Below are positions 15,467-22,091 of a DNA stretch of 28,194 nucleotides, in pieces. How positions within the stretch are numbered: the first letter of the stretch is position 1; every line of letters starts with the position of its first letter. The notes below the pieces were generated by a model, which ran no database searches, was not told the DNA's origin, and saw only the letters and a program-made list of their open reading frames with translations. The translations under genes and the position numbers were made by a program. The stretch is from an uncultured Oscillospiraceae bacterium (GTDB lineage: Bacteria; Bacillota; Clostridia; Oscillospirales; Acutalibacteraceae): assembly GCA_900549755.1 (NCBI GenBank), contig URPQ01000020.1, positions 1 through 28,194 of the forward strand, given 5' to 3'.

Positions 15467-15549
15467 TCCCTTCTTTTTGACATAAGTCAAAACAGAGGGG
15501 ACCGCCGCCGTCAGCGGCTGGCGTGCGTATGCACGACTGAGGGGTATTA
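15467..15549 (+). repeat. Structured intergenic repeat-like element
   Basis: Three hairpins lie in series: a 15-bp stem with one bulged C (15467-15481 with 15486-15501, loop ATAA); a GC-rich stem CGCC-GCCG with CGGC-T-GGCG (about 15503-15523); and GTGC/GCAC (15523-15534). It opens with GGCTCCC and closes with ACTGAGGGG. I have the impression that short GGCTCCC...GAGGG elements are multicopy in gut Clostridia, but I cannot verify that here. No coding potential is seen, and there is no U-tract to make it a terminator. Confidence 0.5.
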
Positions 15550-15600
15550 ATCTAACGTCTACCGTCTAACATCTAACGTCTAATTTGGCTGAGGGGTATT
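15537..15600. repeat. 12-bp direct repeats flanking a heptamer array
   Basis: CTGAGGGGTATT occurs at 15537-15548 and again at 15589-15600. Between them, 15551-15585 is five tandem 7-base units: TCTAACG, TCTACCG, TCTAACA, TCTAACG and TCTAATT. The arrangement looks like slippage or duplication within a repeat element. It holds no gene. Confidence 0.7.
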
Positions 15601-15618
15601 TATTAAATAATCATTTTT

Positions 15619-15639
15619 AATTCCGAATTACGAATTATC
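15619..15639. repeat. Second heptamer mini-array
   Basis: Three tandem 7-base units, AATTCCG, AATTACG and AATTATC, run across the stop codon of the minus-strand gene that ends at 15628, so the last three residues and the stop of that protein are encoded by repeat sequence. Confidence 0.6.
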
Positions 15640-16800
15640 TCCTATCCTCCCGAAGTAATCATCTATTCCCTGGTAATCGGCGCTGTTATCATAAACATAG
15701 TGCGTAGGATAATTTATGGCAAAATAATCGTAATCGTGAATATATTCGTGCGCTAAGAAAAGGTCGTCGAGGTTATGCTCCCTTACGCCGCGCTCCCATA
15801 TATCCAGCGCTTTTTTGAGCGTTTTGCAGCTTTCCCTGTCGGTCACTTTAAAAATAACATAGGAAAGCGCCGATTTTACCCGCTTATTAACGTCAAATTC
15901 CGTCTTTTCGTTTGTTATGGGGTCCAAAAATCCTTCGTTGCTTTCAAGGCAATCCCAGTAAACGCTGTTTTTTGATTTTAAAAGCGAAACATTTTGCAGT
16001 AAAAAGCTCTCTACGGCATAGTGCGCGTCGCGTATTTCTCTTTCAACCCGCTTTTTATCCTCCCTATTTAAGTCCGCAGTTATGCGCATCTCTGTCTCGG
16101 CACAAAACTCCTCGCCGGGAAACGGCAGTGAAGAATTGTGCAGATAATACTTTTTATTTGTAAAGCACAAAAGCTCGGAATACACCTTATCGGAAATTCG
16201 GAAAATATGCTTTTCCCCGTTCTTTTGTATTATTACGGTACTATCGTTGGAAAACGAGCGGCACATATCAAGCCTTGATAAACATTCGCCGCCGGCAGAG
16301 TAAAATTCAAAGCTCCAGTAAGAATTAAACTCAAAATCCTCCGTTTCATCCTGAGGCTTATACCATACCGTATCGGTCATTATTTTTATAAAGCTTTCAA
16401 TTTTTTCGGGATCGTCTACCGTGTATTCCGCGCCGCTTTTATCGGTGTGGTCGGCAGCGACGATTTTTTCTATTTCAGACGGCAAAAGCGAGGATATATC
16501 CTCTGCCGGCGTTCCGTCGAAAAGCTCCCGCGCGTTTACAAATATCCGCTTTATTTCCCTTACCAGCGGTTCCCTTACCTCTTTAACACCGCACGCCACC
16601 GCCGTGAAGGACAGTATTACAGCCAGCACTATGCAGGCGGCGCGTTTGCCGGCGGTGTTTATAAGCCTGTAAACGCCGTTTTGCATTCGTATAAGCTTTT
16701 CCATTCGTTTTTCAAATTCGGGGGAAAATTTGTGCGTACCGCTTGCGGGCAAGCCGAGCTGTGCCTCGGTAAATGCTTTTTTAAGAACGGAATTATTCAT
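15628..16800 (-). CDS. Putative membrane anti-sigma factor, unknown family
   Basis: A 390-residue protein overlapping the end of an ECF sigma gene (ATGAATAA, 8 bases), the classic place for its anti-sigma factor. It has a short cytoplasmic N-terminus of about 52 residues (FSPEFEKRMEKLIR is helical and charged), one transmembrane helix at about 53-71, and a large extracytoplasmic domain. That domain begins VREPLVREIKRIF, a pattern I associate with sigma-linked proteins of Clostridia. The outer half is rich in acidic and aromatic residues (for example HEYIHDYDYFAINYPTHYVYD) with no motif I can name; it could sense an external ligand. There is no zinc-binding HxxxCxxC anti-sigma signature. Function rests on position and topology only. 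Confidence 0.65.
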   Translation of the reverse strand: MNNSVLKKAFTEAQLGLPASGTHKFSPEFEKRMEKLIRMQNGVYRLINTAGKRAACIVLAVILSFTAVACGVKEVREPLVREIKRIFVNARELFDGTPAEDISSLLPSEIEKIVAADHTDKSGAEYTVDDPEKIESFIKIMTDTVWYKPQDETEDFEFNSYWSFEFYSAGGECLSRLDMCRSFSNDSTVIIQKNGEKHIFRISDKVYSELLCFTNKKYYLHNSSLPFPGEEFCAETEMRITADLNREDKKRVEREIRDAHYAVESFLLQNVSLLKSKNSVYWDCLESNEGFLDPITNEKTEFDVNKRVKSALSYVIFKVTDRESCKTLKKALDIWERGVREHNLDDLFLAHEYIHDYDYFAINYPTHYVYDNSADYQGIDDYFGRIGDNS

Positions 16801-17326
16801 TTTCCTGCCCCCTTAATGCTTGCAGCAGCAGCTTTTTGCCGCGTACAAGCTGCATTTTTACGGTTGATACCTTTCTGCCGAGCAGCGCCGCCGTTTTTTT
16901 AACGGGCATTTCATTTACATAATGCAGAAATAAAACCTCATTATACGGCGGCGGCACGCTTTTTACCGCCGCAAGCAGCTTTTCATACTCCGTTTTTTCG
17001 GCTATTTCTTCAATAAGCGTATCGTCCGCCGCAAGAAAACAGTCATCAATAGGTGTTTCGTTAAGCCTTTTTAAGCGGCGCAGGCGGTCATAAGCGGTGT
17101 TCTTGGTTATTACCGCAAGATATGCCGCAGTGCTCTTTGAATTTATATCATCTATCTGCTTAATATTTTTCGCTATTTTTATAAACGCGTCGTGCAGAAC
17201 ATCCTCCGCGTCGGCACTGTTTTTAACTATTCCGAGTGCGCACATATAGAGCATATCGCGATATCTATAATAAATTACTTCAAATTTGCCCTTTTCTCCC
17301 TCGGTATCGAAGGTATAAATAAACAC
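16793..17326 (-). CDS. ECF-type RNA polymerase sigma factor
   Basis: The open frame extends to 17845, but that part is antisense to trxB. The GTG at 17326, seven bases after GGGGGCGG, gives 177 residues, the normal ECF length. Region 2 spans about 13-80, with the promoter-melting/core-binding segment NSADAEDVLHDAFIKIAKNI at 36-55. Region 4 spans about 113-172, with the helix-turn-helix PVKKTAALLGRKVSTVKMQL. It overlaps the putative membrane anti-sigma gene and is divergent from thioredoxin reductase, with promoters sharing one -10 region. The target regulon is unknown; a link to thiol or envelope stress is only a guess from the neighbours. The family call is firm, the start fairly so. Confidence 0.85.
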   Translation of the reverse strand: MFIYTFDTEGEKGKFEVIYYRYRDMLYMCALGIVKNSADAEDVLHDAFIKIAKNIKQIDDINSKSTAAYLAVITKNTAYDRLRRLKRLNETPIDDCFLAADDTLIEEIAEKTEYEKLLAAVKSVPPPYNEVLFLHYVNEMPVKKTAALLGRKVSTVKMQLVRGKKLLLQALRGQENE

Positions 17327-17360
17327 CGAAATCCCGCCCCCTCTGCTATTAAAACGTTTA

Positions 17361-17388
17361 TTGCCGATAAAACGGTTACAAATATAAT
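17361..17388 (+). promoter_or_regulatory. Promoter of trxB
   Basis: -35 TTGCCG (17361-17366) and a perfect -10 TATAAT (17383-17388) with a 16-base spacer. The -10 overlaps, on the other strand, the -10 of the divergent sigma-factor promoter. A later TATAAA near 17436 is a weaker alternative. Confidence 0.6.
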
Positions 17389-17412
17389 AAGGTTTTTTGT
17401 TTCTCTGTTCAA
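17384..17412 (-). promoter_or_regulatory. Promoter of the ECF sigma/anti-sigma operon
   Basis: On the minus strand -35 TTGAAC (17407-17412) and -10 TATTAT (17384-17389) are separated by 17 bases, giving a start near 17377. It looks like a SigA promoter and not an ECF AAC/CGT-type site, so obvious autoregulation is not visible. Confidence 0.6.
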
Positions 17413-17458
17413 GGATAATTTTATTCAGGAAGTATAAAATACAATCGGAGGATCCGAA

Positions 17459-18376
17459 ATGAACGAAAAAATTTATGATATTATTATTGTAGGCGGCGGC
17501 TGCGCGGGGCTTACGGCGGCAATTTACGCTCGACGCGCCGAAAGGTCGGTGCTGGTGCTTGAAAACAACGCCTTCGGCGGTCAGATAGCCTATTCGCCCG
17601 AGGTTGAAAATTTCCCCGGATTTATGAAAATCAGCGGTCTTGAATTTTCGGACAGGCTGTATTCCCAAGCAAAACAGCTCGGCGCAGAGTTTGAAATTGA
17701 TAATGCCGCAGAAATTAAAACGGACGGCGAATACAAAACCGTAATAACCGATTACGGCGAATATAAATGCCGCGCCGTTATAATAGCAACCGGACTTACG
17801 CACCGTAAAACAGGGCTTGAAAACGAGGAAAAGCTTACCGGGCACGGCATATCATATTGCGCCGTGTGTGACGGGGCGTTTTTCAAGGATAAGGACGTTG
17901 CAGTTTACGGCGGGGGCAATACCGCCGTAAGCGACGCGCTTTTTCTCTCTGATATTTGCGAAAGCGTTACGGTAGTGCACCGCCGCGCCGAATTTCGCGC
18001 TGACACGATTTTATCGGAAAAGCTGCGTAAAAAGAGCAATATCCGCTATGAGCTAAGCTCCGAAATAACCGCGCTTTGCGGAAAAAGCAGCCTGCAAAAA
18101 ATAACCGTTTGCAATAAGCTTACGGGAGAAAATAAGGATATTGCGGTTGCGGCTTTGTTTGTTGCAATAGGCTTTTTGCCGCAAAACGACATTTGCAAAG
18201 GCATTGTTGACCTTGACGAGTGGGGCTTTATAAAAGCGGGTGAGGACTGCACAACCTCCTGCCCAGGAGTTTTCGCCGCAGGCGACTGCCGCACAAAGTC
18301 TCTCCGCCAATTAACTACCGCCGCAGCGGACGGTGCCGCCGCCGCCACAGCCGCCTGCAAATATATTCAGTATTAA
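17459..18376 (+). CDS. trxB: Thioredoxin reductase (NADPH, FAD)
   Basis: A low-molecular-weight flavoprotein reducing thioredoxin for general thiol redox balance. The 305 residues show the FAD-binding GGGCAGLTAA (12-21), the redox-active CAVC disulfide at Cys134/Cys137 followed by Asp, the NADPH-binding GGGNTAVS (151-158) with HRRAEFR (174-180, binding the 2'-phosphate, so NADPH), and the second FAD motif GVFAAGDC (270-277). The ribosome site CGGAGG lies about seven bases before the ATG. DUF421 and DUF4363 genes follow on the same strand across a 36-base gap filled by an RNA hairpin. No thioredoxin gene is adjacent. Confidence 0.95.
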   Translation: MNEKIYDIIIVGGGCAGLTAAIYARRAERSVLVLENNAFGGQIAYSPEVENFPGFMKISGLEFSDRLYSQAKQLGAEFEIDNAAEIKTDGEYKTVITDYGEYKCRAVIIATGLTHRKTGLENEEKLTGHGISYCAVCDGAFFKDKDVAVYGGGNTAVSDALFLSDICESVTVVHRRAEFRADTILSEKLRKKSNIRYELSSEITALCGKSSLQKITVCNKLTGENKDIAVAALFVAIGFLPQNDICKGIVDLDEWGFIKAGEDCTTSCPGVFAAGDCRTKSLRQLTTAAADGAAAATAACKYIQY

Positions 18377-18382
18377 AAGCAT

Positions 18383-18409
18383 ATTACCGGAAATAATATT
18401 TTCGGTGAT
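18383..18409 (+). promoter_or_regulatory. RNA hairpin covering the ribosome site of the DUF421 gene
   Basis: ATTACCGGAAAT (18383-18394) pairs over 12 positions with ATTTTCGGTGAT (18398-18409), loop AAT. Two pairs are G.U in the plus-strand RNA, and these would be mismatches on the other strand. The 3' arm contains GGTGAT, the only ribosome-site candidate for the ATG at 18413, so translation may be held low or need a helper. Confidence 0.6.
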
Positions 18410-18412
18410 TAT

Positions 18413-19084
18413 ATGATTATTACAATTACGCGCACAATTATTCTTTATATTTTCGTTACCCTGGGTATTCGGCTCATGGGCAAGCGGCAGATAGGCGAAA
18501 TGCAGCCGAACGAATTGGTCGTTACCCTGCTTATTTCAGAAATTGCCGCTATTCCCCTGCAGGATACGTCACAGCCCATATTAAACGGCGTGGTGGCTAT
18601 TTTTATGCTCGTAATACTGGAAATTCTGATTTCGGTAATATCAATGAAAAGCCTTTTTATGCGAAAAATTATGAACGGCAAATCCGCCGTTATAATAAAG
18701 AACGGCGTTATAGACCAGCAAATGATGAAAAGCGTGCGAATGACCGTTCTTGACCTTGTGGAGCTTTTACGCGGGCAGGATGTATTTGATATTTCCACCG
18801 TGGCGTTCGCAGTGCTTGAGGTAAACGGAAATTTAAGCGTTCTGCTTAAATCATCAGAGCAGCCCGCCACCGCCGCCGACCTAAACGTTAAAAAGGATAA
18901 AGCGCTGCTGCCGCTGCCGGTTATAAGCGACGGCAAAATAATAAAAGAGTCGCTTGAAGCAATAGGCACAGACGAAGGCGCCGTGCGCAAAATGCTTAAA
19001 GGCGATAATGTTTCGGATATATTCCTGATGACCATGGATAGGGACGGAAACCACAGTATTATAAAGCAGAGGAAAAAGCAATGA
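18413..19084 (+). CDS. DUF421 membrane protein (YetF/YcaP-like)
   Basis: The 223 residues give an N-terminal membrane part with hydrophobic segments at about 3-20, 34-48 and 57-77, then a soluble C-terminal domain. The conserved LGIRLMGKRQIGEMQPNELVVTLLISEIAAIPLQD stretch is the hallmark of the family (split here as RLMGKRQIGEMQP and VTLLISEIAAIPLQD), as is the VIIKNGVID motif and the RGQDVFDISTVAFAVLEVNG segment. Members are common in endospore formers and are thought to act at the membrane, but the biochemical role is unknown. It overlaps the DUF4363 gene by four bases (ATGA), a frequent pairing. Its ribosome site is weak and lies in a hairpin. Confidence 0.88.
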   Translation: MIITITRTIILYIFVTLGIRLMGKRQIGEMQPNELVVTLLISEIAAIPLQDTSQPILNGVVAIFMLVILEILISVISMKSLFMRKIMNGKSAVIIKNGVIDQQMMKSVRMTVLDLVELLRGQDVFDISTVAFAVLEVNGNLSVLLKSSEQPATAADLNVKKDKALLPLPVISDGKIIKESLEAIGTDEGAVRKMLKGDNVSDIFLMTMDRDGNHSIIKQRKKQ

Positions 19085-19455
19085 AAAGACTTATACCTGC
19101 CGCAATACTTTTTGTAATAGTTATTATTTCCTATTTCGGAAGCCTTAATTATATTAACGGCGTATGCGATGAAGCAAAGGAACAGGTTTCGCGGTGTGAA
19201 ACAGAATACCGAAGCGGCGGCAACGCCGAAGAAAAGGTAAGAGAGCTGCAAAAGCTGTGGGATGAAAAGGAGGGCAATCTCTCATTTTTCGTCAATCACG
19301 GCGAAATTGACGAGGTTGAACTGGAGCTTGCCTCACTTTCGGTTTTCGTAAAGGAAAAGGAAAACGCTATGTTTTACGACCACATTGAAAGCCTGAAAAC
19401 TCTTTTGCACCAGATAAAGGAAGACACCTCGCTGAGTACCCACAGCATATTTTAA
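19081..19455 (+). CDS. DUF4363 family protein
   Basis: A 124-residue protein with an N-terminal signal-anchor helix (about 4-22, LIPAAILFVIVIISYFGSL) and a mostly helical charged remainder (QVSRCETEYRSGG, KVRELQKLWDEKEG, ELASLSVFVKEKENAMFYDHIESLK), likely outside the membrane. The KLWDEKEGNLSFFVNHGEID-type core followed by a helical hairpin is typical of DUF4363 proteins, which regularly sit next to DUF421 genes in Clostridia. Its start overlaps the DUF421 stop, implying a stoichiometric complex, though no function is established. No terminator of the usual kind follows; an inverted repeat TTGACTG/CAGTCAA lies just downstream. Confidence 0.8.
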   Translation: MKRLIPAAILFVIVIISYFGSLNYINGVCDEAKEQVSRCETEYRSGGNAEEKVRELQKLWDEKEGNLSFFVNHGEIDEVELELASLSVFVKEKENAMFYDHIESLKTLLHQIKEDTSLSTHSIF

Positions 19456-19482
19456 GGCATATTGACTGAATATGCGCCAAAA

Positions 19483-19541
19483 TATGCAGATTTATGCAGT
19501 CAAAATTAAAAATATTCAAAAAAATATCATAAATATGCAAA
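19483..19541 (+). promoter_or_regulatory. Two ArgR-box-like operators upstream of the ABC importer
   Basis: TATGCAGATTTATGCAGT (19483-19500) and, read on the minus strand, TTTGCATATTTATGATA (19525-19541) resemble the ARG-box pattern TNTGNAT-A/T-ATNCANA with about two and one mismatches respectively. They lie 8-66 bases upstream of the -35. Two-box layouts are usual for ArgR. The A/T-rich composition makes chance matches possible. Confidence 0.4.
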
Positions 19542-19548
19542 TTAGGTA

Positions 19549-19577
19549 TTGACAAATCGGTTTTGGGGTGCTATAAT
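19549..19577 (+). promoter_or_regulatory. Strong SigA promoter of the amino acid ABC importer
   Basis: Perfect TTGACA (19549-19554) and TATAAT (19572-19577) with the ideal 17-base spacer. The predicted start near 19584 leaves a 43-base leader containing AAAGGAG before the ATG at 19627. This is the best-matching promoter in the window. Confidence 0.9.
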
Positions 19578-19626
19578 ACCGTCAGACTTCAAAAAGAAAA
19601 GAAATTTATTAAAGGAGACTTCTCTT

Positions 19627-20430
19627 ATGAAACTCACAACAAAAATTATTTGCGGCGTTTCCGCCCTGCTGATGCTCTTAACCTGCGGCGGCTGCGGCAG
19701 CAAGAAAGACACAGCATCTGACACCAAAACAAACAGCAATTACACCGCCGAGGCAGGCAAACTTATAATGGCTACAAACGCCACTTTCCCGCCCTATGAA
19801 TACAAAGAGGGTGAAACGATTGTAGGTATAGACGCCGAGGTTGCCAAGCTTATAGCCGATAAATTAGGTCTTGAGCTTGAAATTGCAGACGTTGAATTTG
19901 ACTCCATCATTCCCGGTGTTCAGACCGGCAAGTATGATATGGGTATGGCAGGTATGACCGTTACCGATGAGCGCAAAAAGAGCGTTAATTTCTCAGATTC
20001 ATACGCTAAGGGCGTTCAGGTTGTAATAGTTAAAGAGGGCAGCGATATTAAAACTAAAGATGACTTAAACGGCAAAAAGATAGGCACACAGCAGGGTACT
20101 ACCGGTTATATTTATGCTTCCGATACTCCCGAAAACGGCGGCTACGGTGAAGAGAACGTTGTAGGCTATGACAGCGGTACGGTTGCGGTTGAGGCGCTCA
20201 AGAGCGGCAAGGTTGACTGCGTTATAATTGATAACGAGCCGGCAAAGGCTTATGTGGCTGCCAATACGGGTCTTAAAATTCTTGACACCGAATTTGCCAA
20301 CGAGGATTACGCAATCTGCTTCTCAAAGAAAAACCCCGAGCTGCAGAAAAAGGTAAATGACGCGCTTAACGAGCTTAAAGCAAGCGGCGAGTTCCAGAAG
20401 GTAGTTGACAAATACATTAAAGCTAACTGA
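19627..20430 (+). CDS. Polar amino acid ABC transporter, substrate-binding lipoprotein
   Basis: Captures an amino acid outside the cell for the permease and ATPase encoded downstream. The 267 residues begin with a lipoprotein signal peptide (hydrophobic 8-19, then Cys20 and Cys23 in TCGGCGSKK; lipidation at Cys23 is likely). A family 3 binding domain follows: ATFPPYEY (52-59), GIDAEVAKLIADKLG (67-81), MTVTDERKKSVNFSDSY (110-126) whose Arg normally binds the alpha-carboxylate, and GTQQGTTG (153-160). The frame is open to a TTG at 19549, but that is the -35 hexamer; ATG 19627 has a good AAAGGAG. Substrate is probably a polar or basic amino acid; ArgR-like boxes hint at arginine. Confidence 0.92.
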   Translation: MKLTTKIICGVSALLMLLTCGGCGSKKDTASDTKTNSNYTAEAGKLIMATNATFPPYEYKEGETIVGIDAEVAKLIADKLGLELEIADVEFDSIIPGVQTGKYDMGMAGMTVTDERKKSVNFSDSYAKGVQVVIVKEGSDIKTKDDLNGKKIGTQQGTTGYIYASDTPENGGYGEENVVGYDSGTVAVEALKSGKVDCVIIDNEPAKAYVAANTGLKILDTEFANEDYAICFSKKNPELQKKVNDALNELKASGEFQKVVDKYIKAN

Positions 20431-20454
20431 TTAAAAAACAATAAGGCTGTTATC

Positions 20455-20512
20455 GGGTGAACCGCCGCGGTTCGCCCGTGCCACCTCCCTCTGACGAGGG
20501 AGGCTTTGTTGT
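20455..20512 (+). terminator. Tandem hairpins between binding-protein and permease genes
   Basis: The first stem is GGGTGAACC/GGTTCGCCC (20455-20463 with 20469-20477, one U.G pair on the plus strand). The second is CCTCCCTC/GAGGGAGG (20484-20491 with 20496-20503, loop TGAC) followed by CTTTGTTGT. They probably terminate part of the transcripts and stabilise the upstream mRNA, so that the binding protein is made in excess over the permease, as is common in ABC operons. Confidence 0.65.
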
Positions 20513-20543
20513 ACAGAATACTATTATAAAAGGAGATGCTTTT

Positions 20544-21308
20544 TTGTTTTCAACCTTAAACGTAACCGCTTGGTACCCCGATTGGATTAACGATTTAAAG
20601 GATCAGTTTGAGCTGACCTTTATAGACGGAAAGCGCTATAAACAGCTTATTACCGGTTTTCAAAACACCTTAAAAATCACCTTCGGCGCCCTGCTCATAG
20701 GTATTGTAATAGGTATTGTAATAGCTGCGGTGCGCTCCACTTACGATAAAAATGCCGAAAAGCTGCGTAAAAAGGGCGGCATAGGCTACATACTGTTAAG
20801 CATACTCAATGCGATTTGCAAACTTTATCTTACGGTTATACGCGGAACGCCTGTTGTAGTTCAGCTTATGATTGCCTATTTTATAATTTTTGTTTCGGTT
20901 CGCGACGGTGTGCCGATAGGCATTCTGGCTTTCGGTATAAACTCCGGCGCATATGTTGCCGAAATATTCCGCGGCGGAATAATGTCTATTGATAACGGAC
21001 AGTTTGAAGCCGGCAGAAGCTTGGGGCTCAACTATATTCAAACTATGACCCACATAATAATACCGCAAATGTTCAAAGCGGTCCTCCCTACCCTCTGCAA
21101 CGAATTTATAGCGCTTTTAAAGGAGACCTCGGTTGCGGGCTATGTAGGCGTTGTTGACCTTACAAAGGCGGGCAACGCAATAGCCGGGCGCACCTATTCT
21201 TACTTTATGCCGCTTATTACGGTAGCGCTTGTGTATCTTGTAATTGTAATTGTGCTTACAAAACTTGTAAGTATTCTTGAAAGGAGGCTGAGGAGCAGTG
21301 AACGCTGA
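20544..21308 (+). CDS. Polar amino acid ABC transporter, permease
   Basis: An inner-membrane subunit of the HisM/GlnP type that carries the amino acid across the membrane. The longest frame starts at 20457, but that extension runs through the intergenic hairpins. TTG at 20544, eight bases after GGAG, gives 254 residues beginning FSTLNVTAW. Hydrophobic segments lie at about 44-63, 82-98, 105-118, 124-140, near 185-200 and 225-245. The ATPase-docking EAA loop is GQFEAGRSLGLNYIQTMTH at 152-170. The early YKQLITGFQNTLKIT stretch is typical of the family. It overlaps the ATPase gene by 11 bases. The out-of-frame ATG within the ribosome site is not used. Confidence 0.9.
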   Translation: MFSTLNVTAWYPDWINDLKDQFELTFIDGKRYKQLITGFQNTLKITFGALLIGIVIGIVIAAVRSTYDKNAEKLRKKGGIGYILLSILNAICKLYLTVIRGTPVVVQLMIAYFIIFVSVRDGVPIGILAFGINSGAYVAEIFRGGIMSIDNGQFEAGRSLGLNYIQTMTHIIIPQMFKAVLPTLCNEFIALLKETSVAGYVGVVDLTKAGNAIAGRTYSYFMPLITVALVYLVIVIVLTKLVSILERRLRSSER

Positions 21309-22038
21309 TAACGTGCTTATTAAAACCGAGGGGCTTGAAAAAGCCTTCGGCAAGGTGCAGGTTTTAAAGGGCATAACAACCGAAATTCATAAAGGCGAAG
21401 TCGTTGTTATAATAGGACCCTCGGGCTCTGGTAAATCCACCTTTCTGCGCACCCTCAACCTGCTTGAAGAGCCTACGGGCGGTAAAATTTATTTTGAGGG
21501 CATTGACATTACCGACCCGAAAATAAATATAAATAAACACCGCCAAAAAATGGGAATGGTTTTTCAGCAGTTCAATTTATTCCCGCATATGACGGTTTTA
21601 AAAAATATGACCTTAGCGCCTATGAAGCTTTTAAAGCTTTCAAAAGCCGACGCCGAAAAACGCGCGACGGAATTGCTTGACCGCGTAGGGCTTGCCGACC
21701 GTGCGAATGCATACCCGAATCAGCTTTCGGGAGGACAGAAGCAGCGCGTGGCAATCGTAAGAGCACTTTGTATGCAGCCGGATGTTATGCTGTTTGACGA
21801 GCCTACAAGCGCGCTTGACCCCGAAATGGTGGGTGAGGTTTTAGGCGTTATGAAAAAGCTGGCGGAGGATGGCATGACAATGGCGGTAGTAACCCATGAA
21901 ATGGGCTTTGCCCGCGAGGTTGCCGACCGCGTGCTGTTTATAGATGAGGGCATTATTATGGAGGAAGGCACTCCCGAAGAAATTTTCGGCAATCCCCAAA
22001 GCCCGCGCCTTAAGGATTTTTTGAGTAAAGTAATATAA
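21298..22038 (+). CDS. Polar amino acid ABC transporter, ATP-binding protein
   Basis: Powers import by hydrolysing ATP on the cytoplasmic face, of the GlnQ/HisP type. The 246 residues contain Walker A GPSGSGKS (40-47), Q-loop at 90-91 (VFQQFNLFPHMTV), signature LSGGQKQR (143-150), Walker B VMLFDEP (163-169), the D-loop SALDPEM (171-177) and the switch His200 in VVTHEMGFA. All catalytic residues are present. Start is GTG at 21298, preceded by AAAGGAGG and a second AGGAG, and it overlaps the permease stop. It is the last gene of the importer, followed directly by a strong terminator. Confidence 0.96.
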   Translation: MNADNVLIKTEGLEKAFGKVQVLKGITTEIHKGEVVVIIGPSGSGKSTFLRTLNLLEEPTGGKIYFEGIDITDPKININKHRQKMGMVFQQFNLFPHMTVLKNMTLAPMKLLKLSKADAEKRATELLDRVGLADRANAYPNQLSGGQKQRVAIVRALCMQPDVMLFDEPTSALDPEMVGEVLGVMKKLAEDGMTMAVVTHEMGFAREVADRVLFIDEGIIMEEGTPEEIFGNPQSPRLKDFLSKVI

Positions 22039-22039
22039 G

Positions 22040-22090
22040 AAAAAATCACCGACAAACGCTTATTGCGATTGTCGGTGATTTTTTTTTATT
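22040..22090. terminator. Bidirectional intrinsic terminator between importer and carB
   Basis: TCACCGACAA (22046-22055) pairs with TTGTCGGTGA (22069-22078), with a further CGC/GCG inside the loop, flanked by six A on the left and nine T on the right. It can end transcripts from both sides of this convergent junction. It lies between the ATPase stop (22038) and the carB-dapF stop (22092). Confidence 0.95.
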
Positions 22091-22091
22091 T

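Noticed and set aside
15551..15585. Possible CRISPR or short repeat array
   Set aside because: Units are 7 bases, tandem and without spacers.
17327..17845. Upstream extension of the ECF sigma frame
   Set aside because: It overlaps trxB in antisense, is Phe/Cys-rich without homology, and a GTG with a good ribosome site at 17326 gives the standard ECF length.
18445..19251. 268-codon minus-strand frame over the DUF421/DUF4363 genes
   Set aside because: Shadow frame of two recognisable families; composition is typical of antisense translation.
19549..19626. TTG start for the binding protein
   Set aside because: The TTG is the -35 hexamer of the gene's own promoter, so it is not transcribed.
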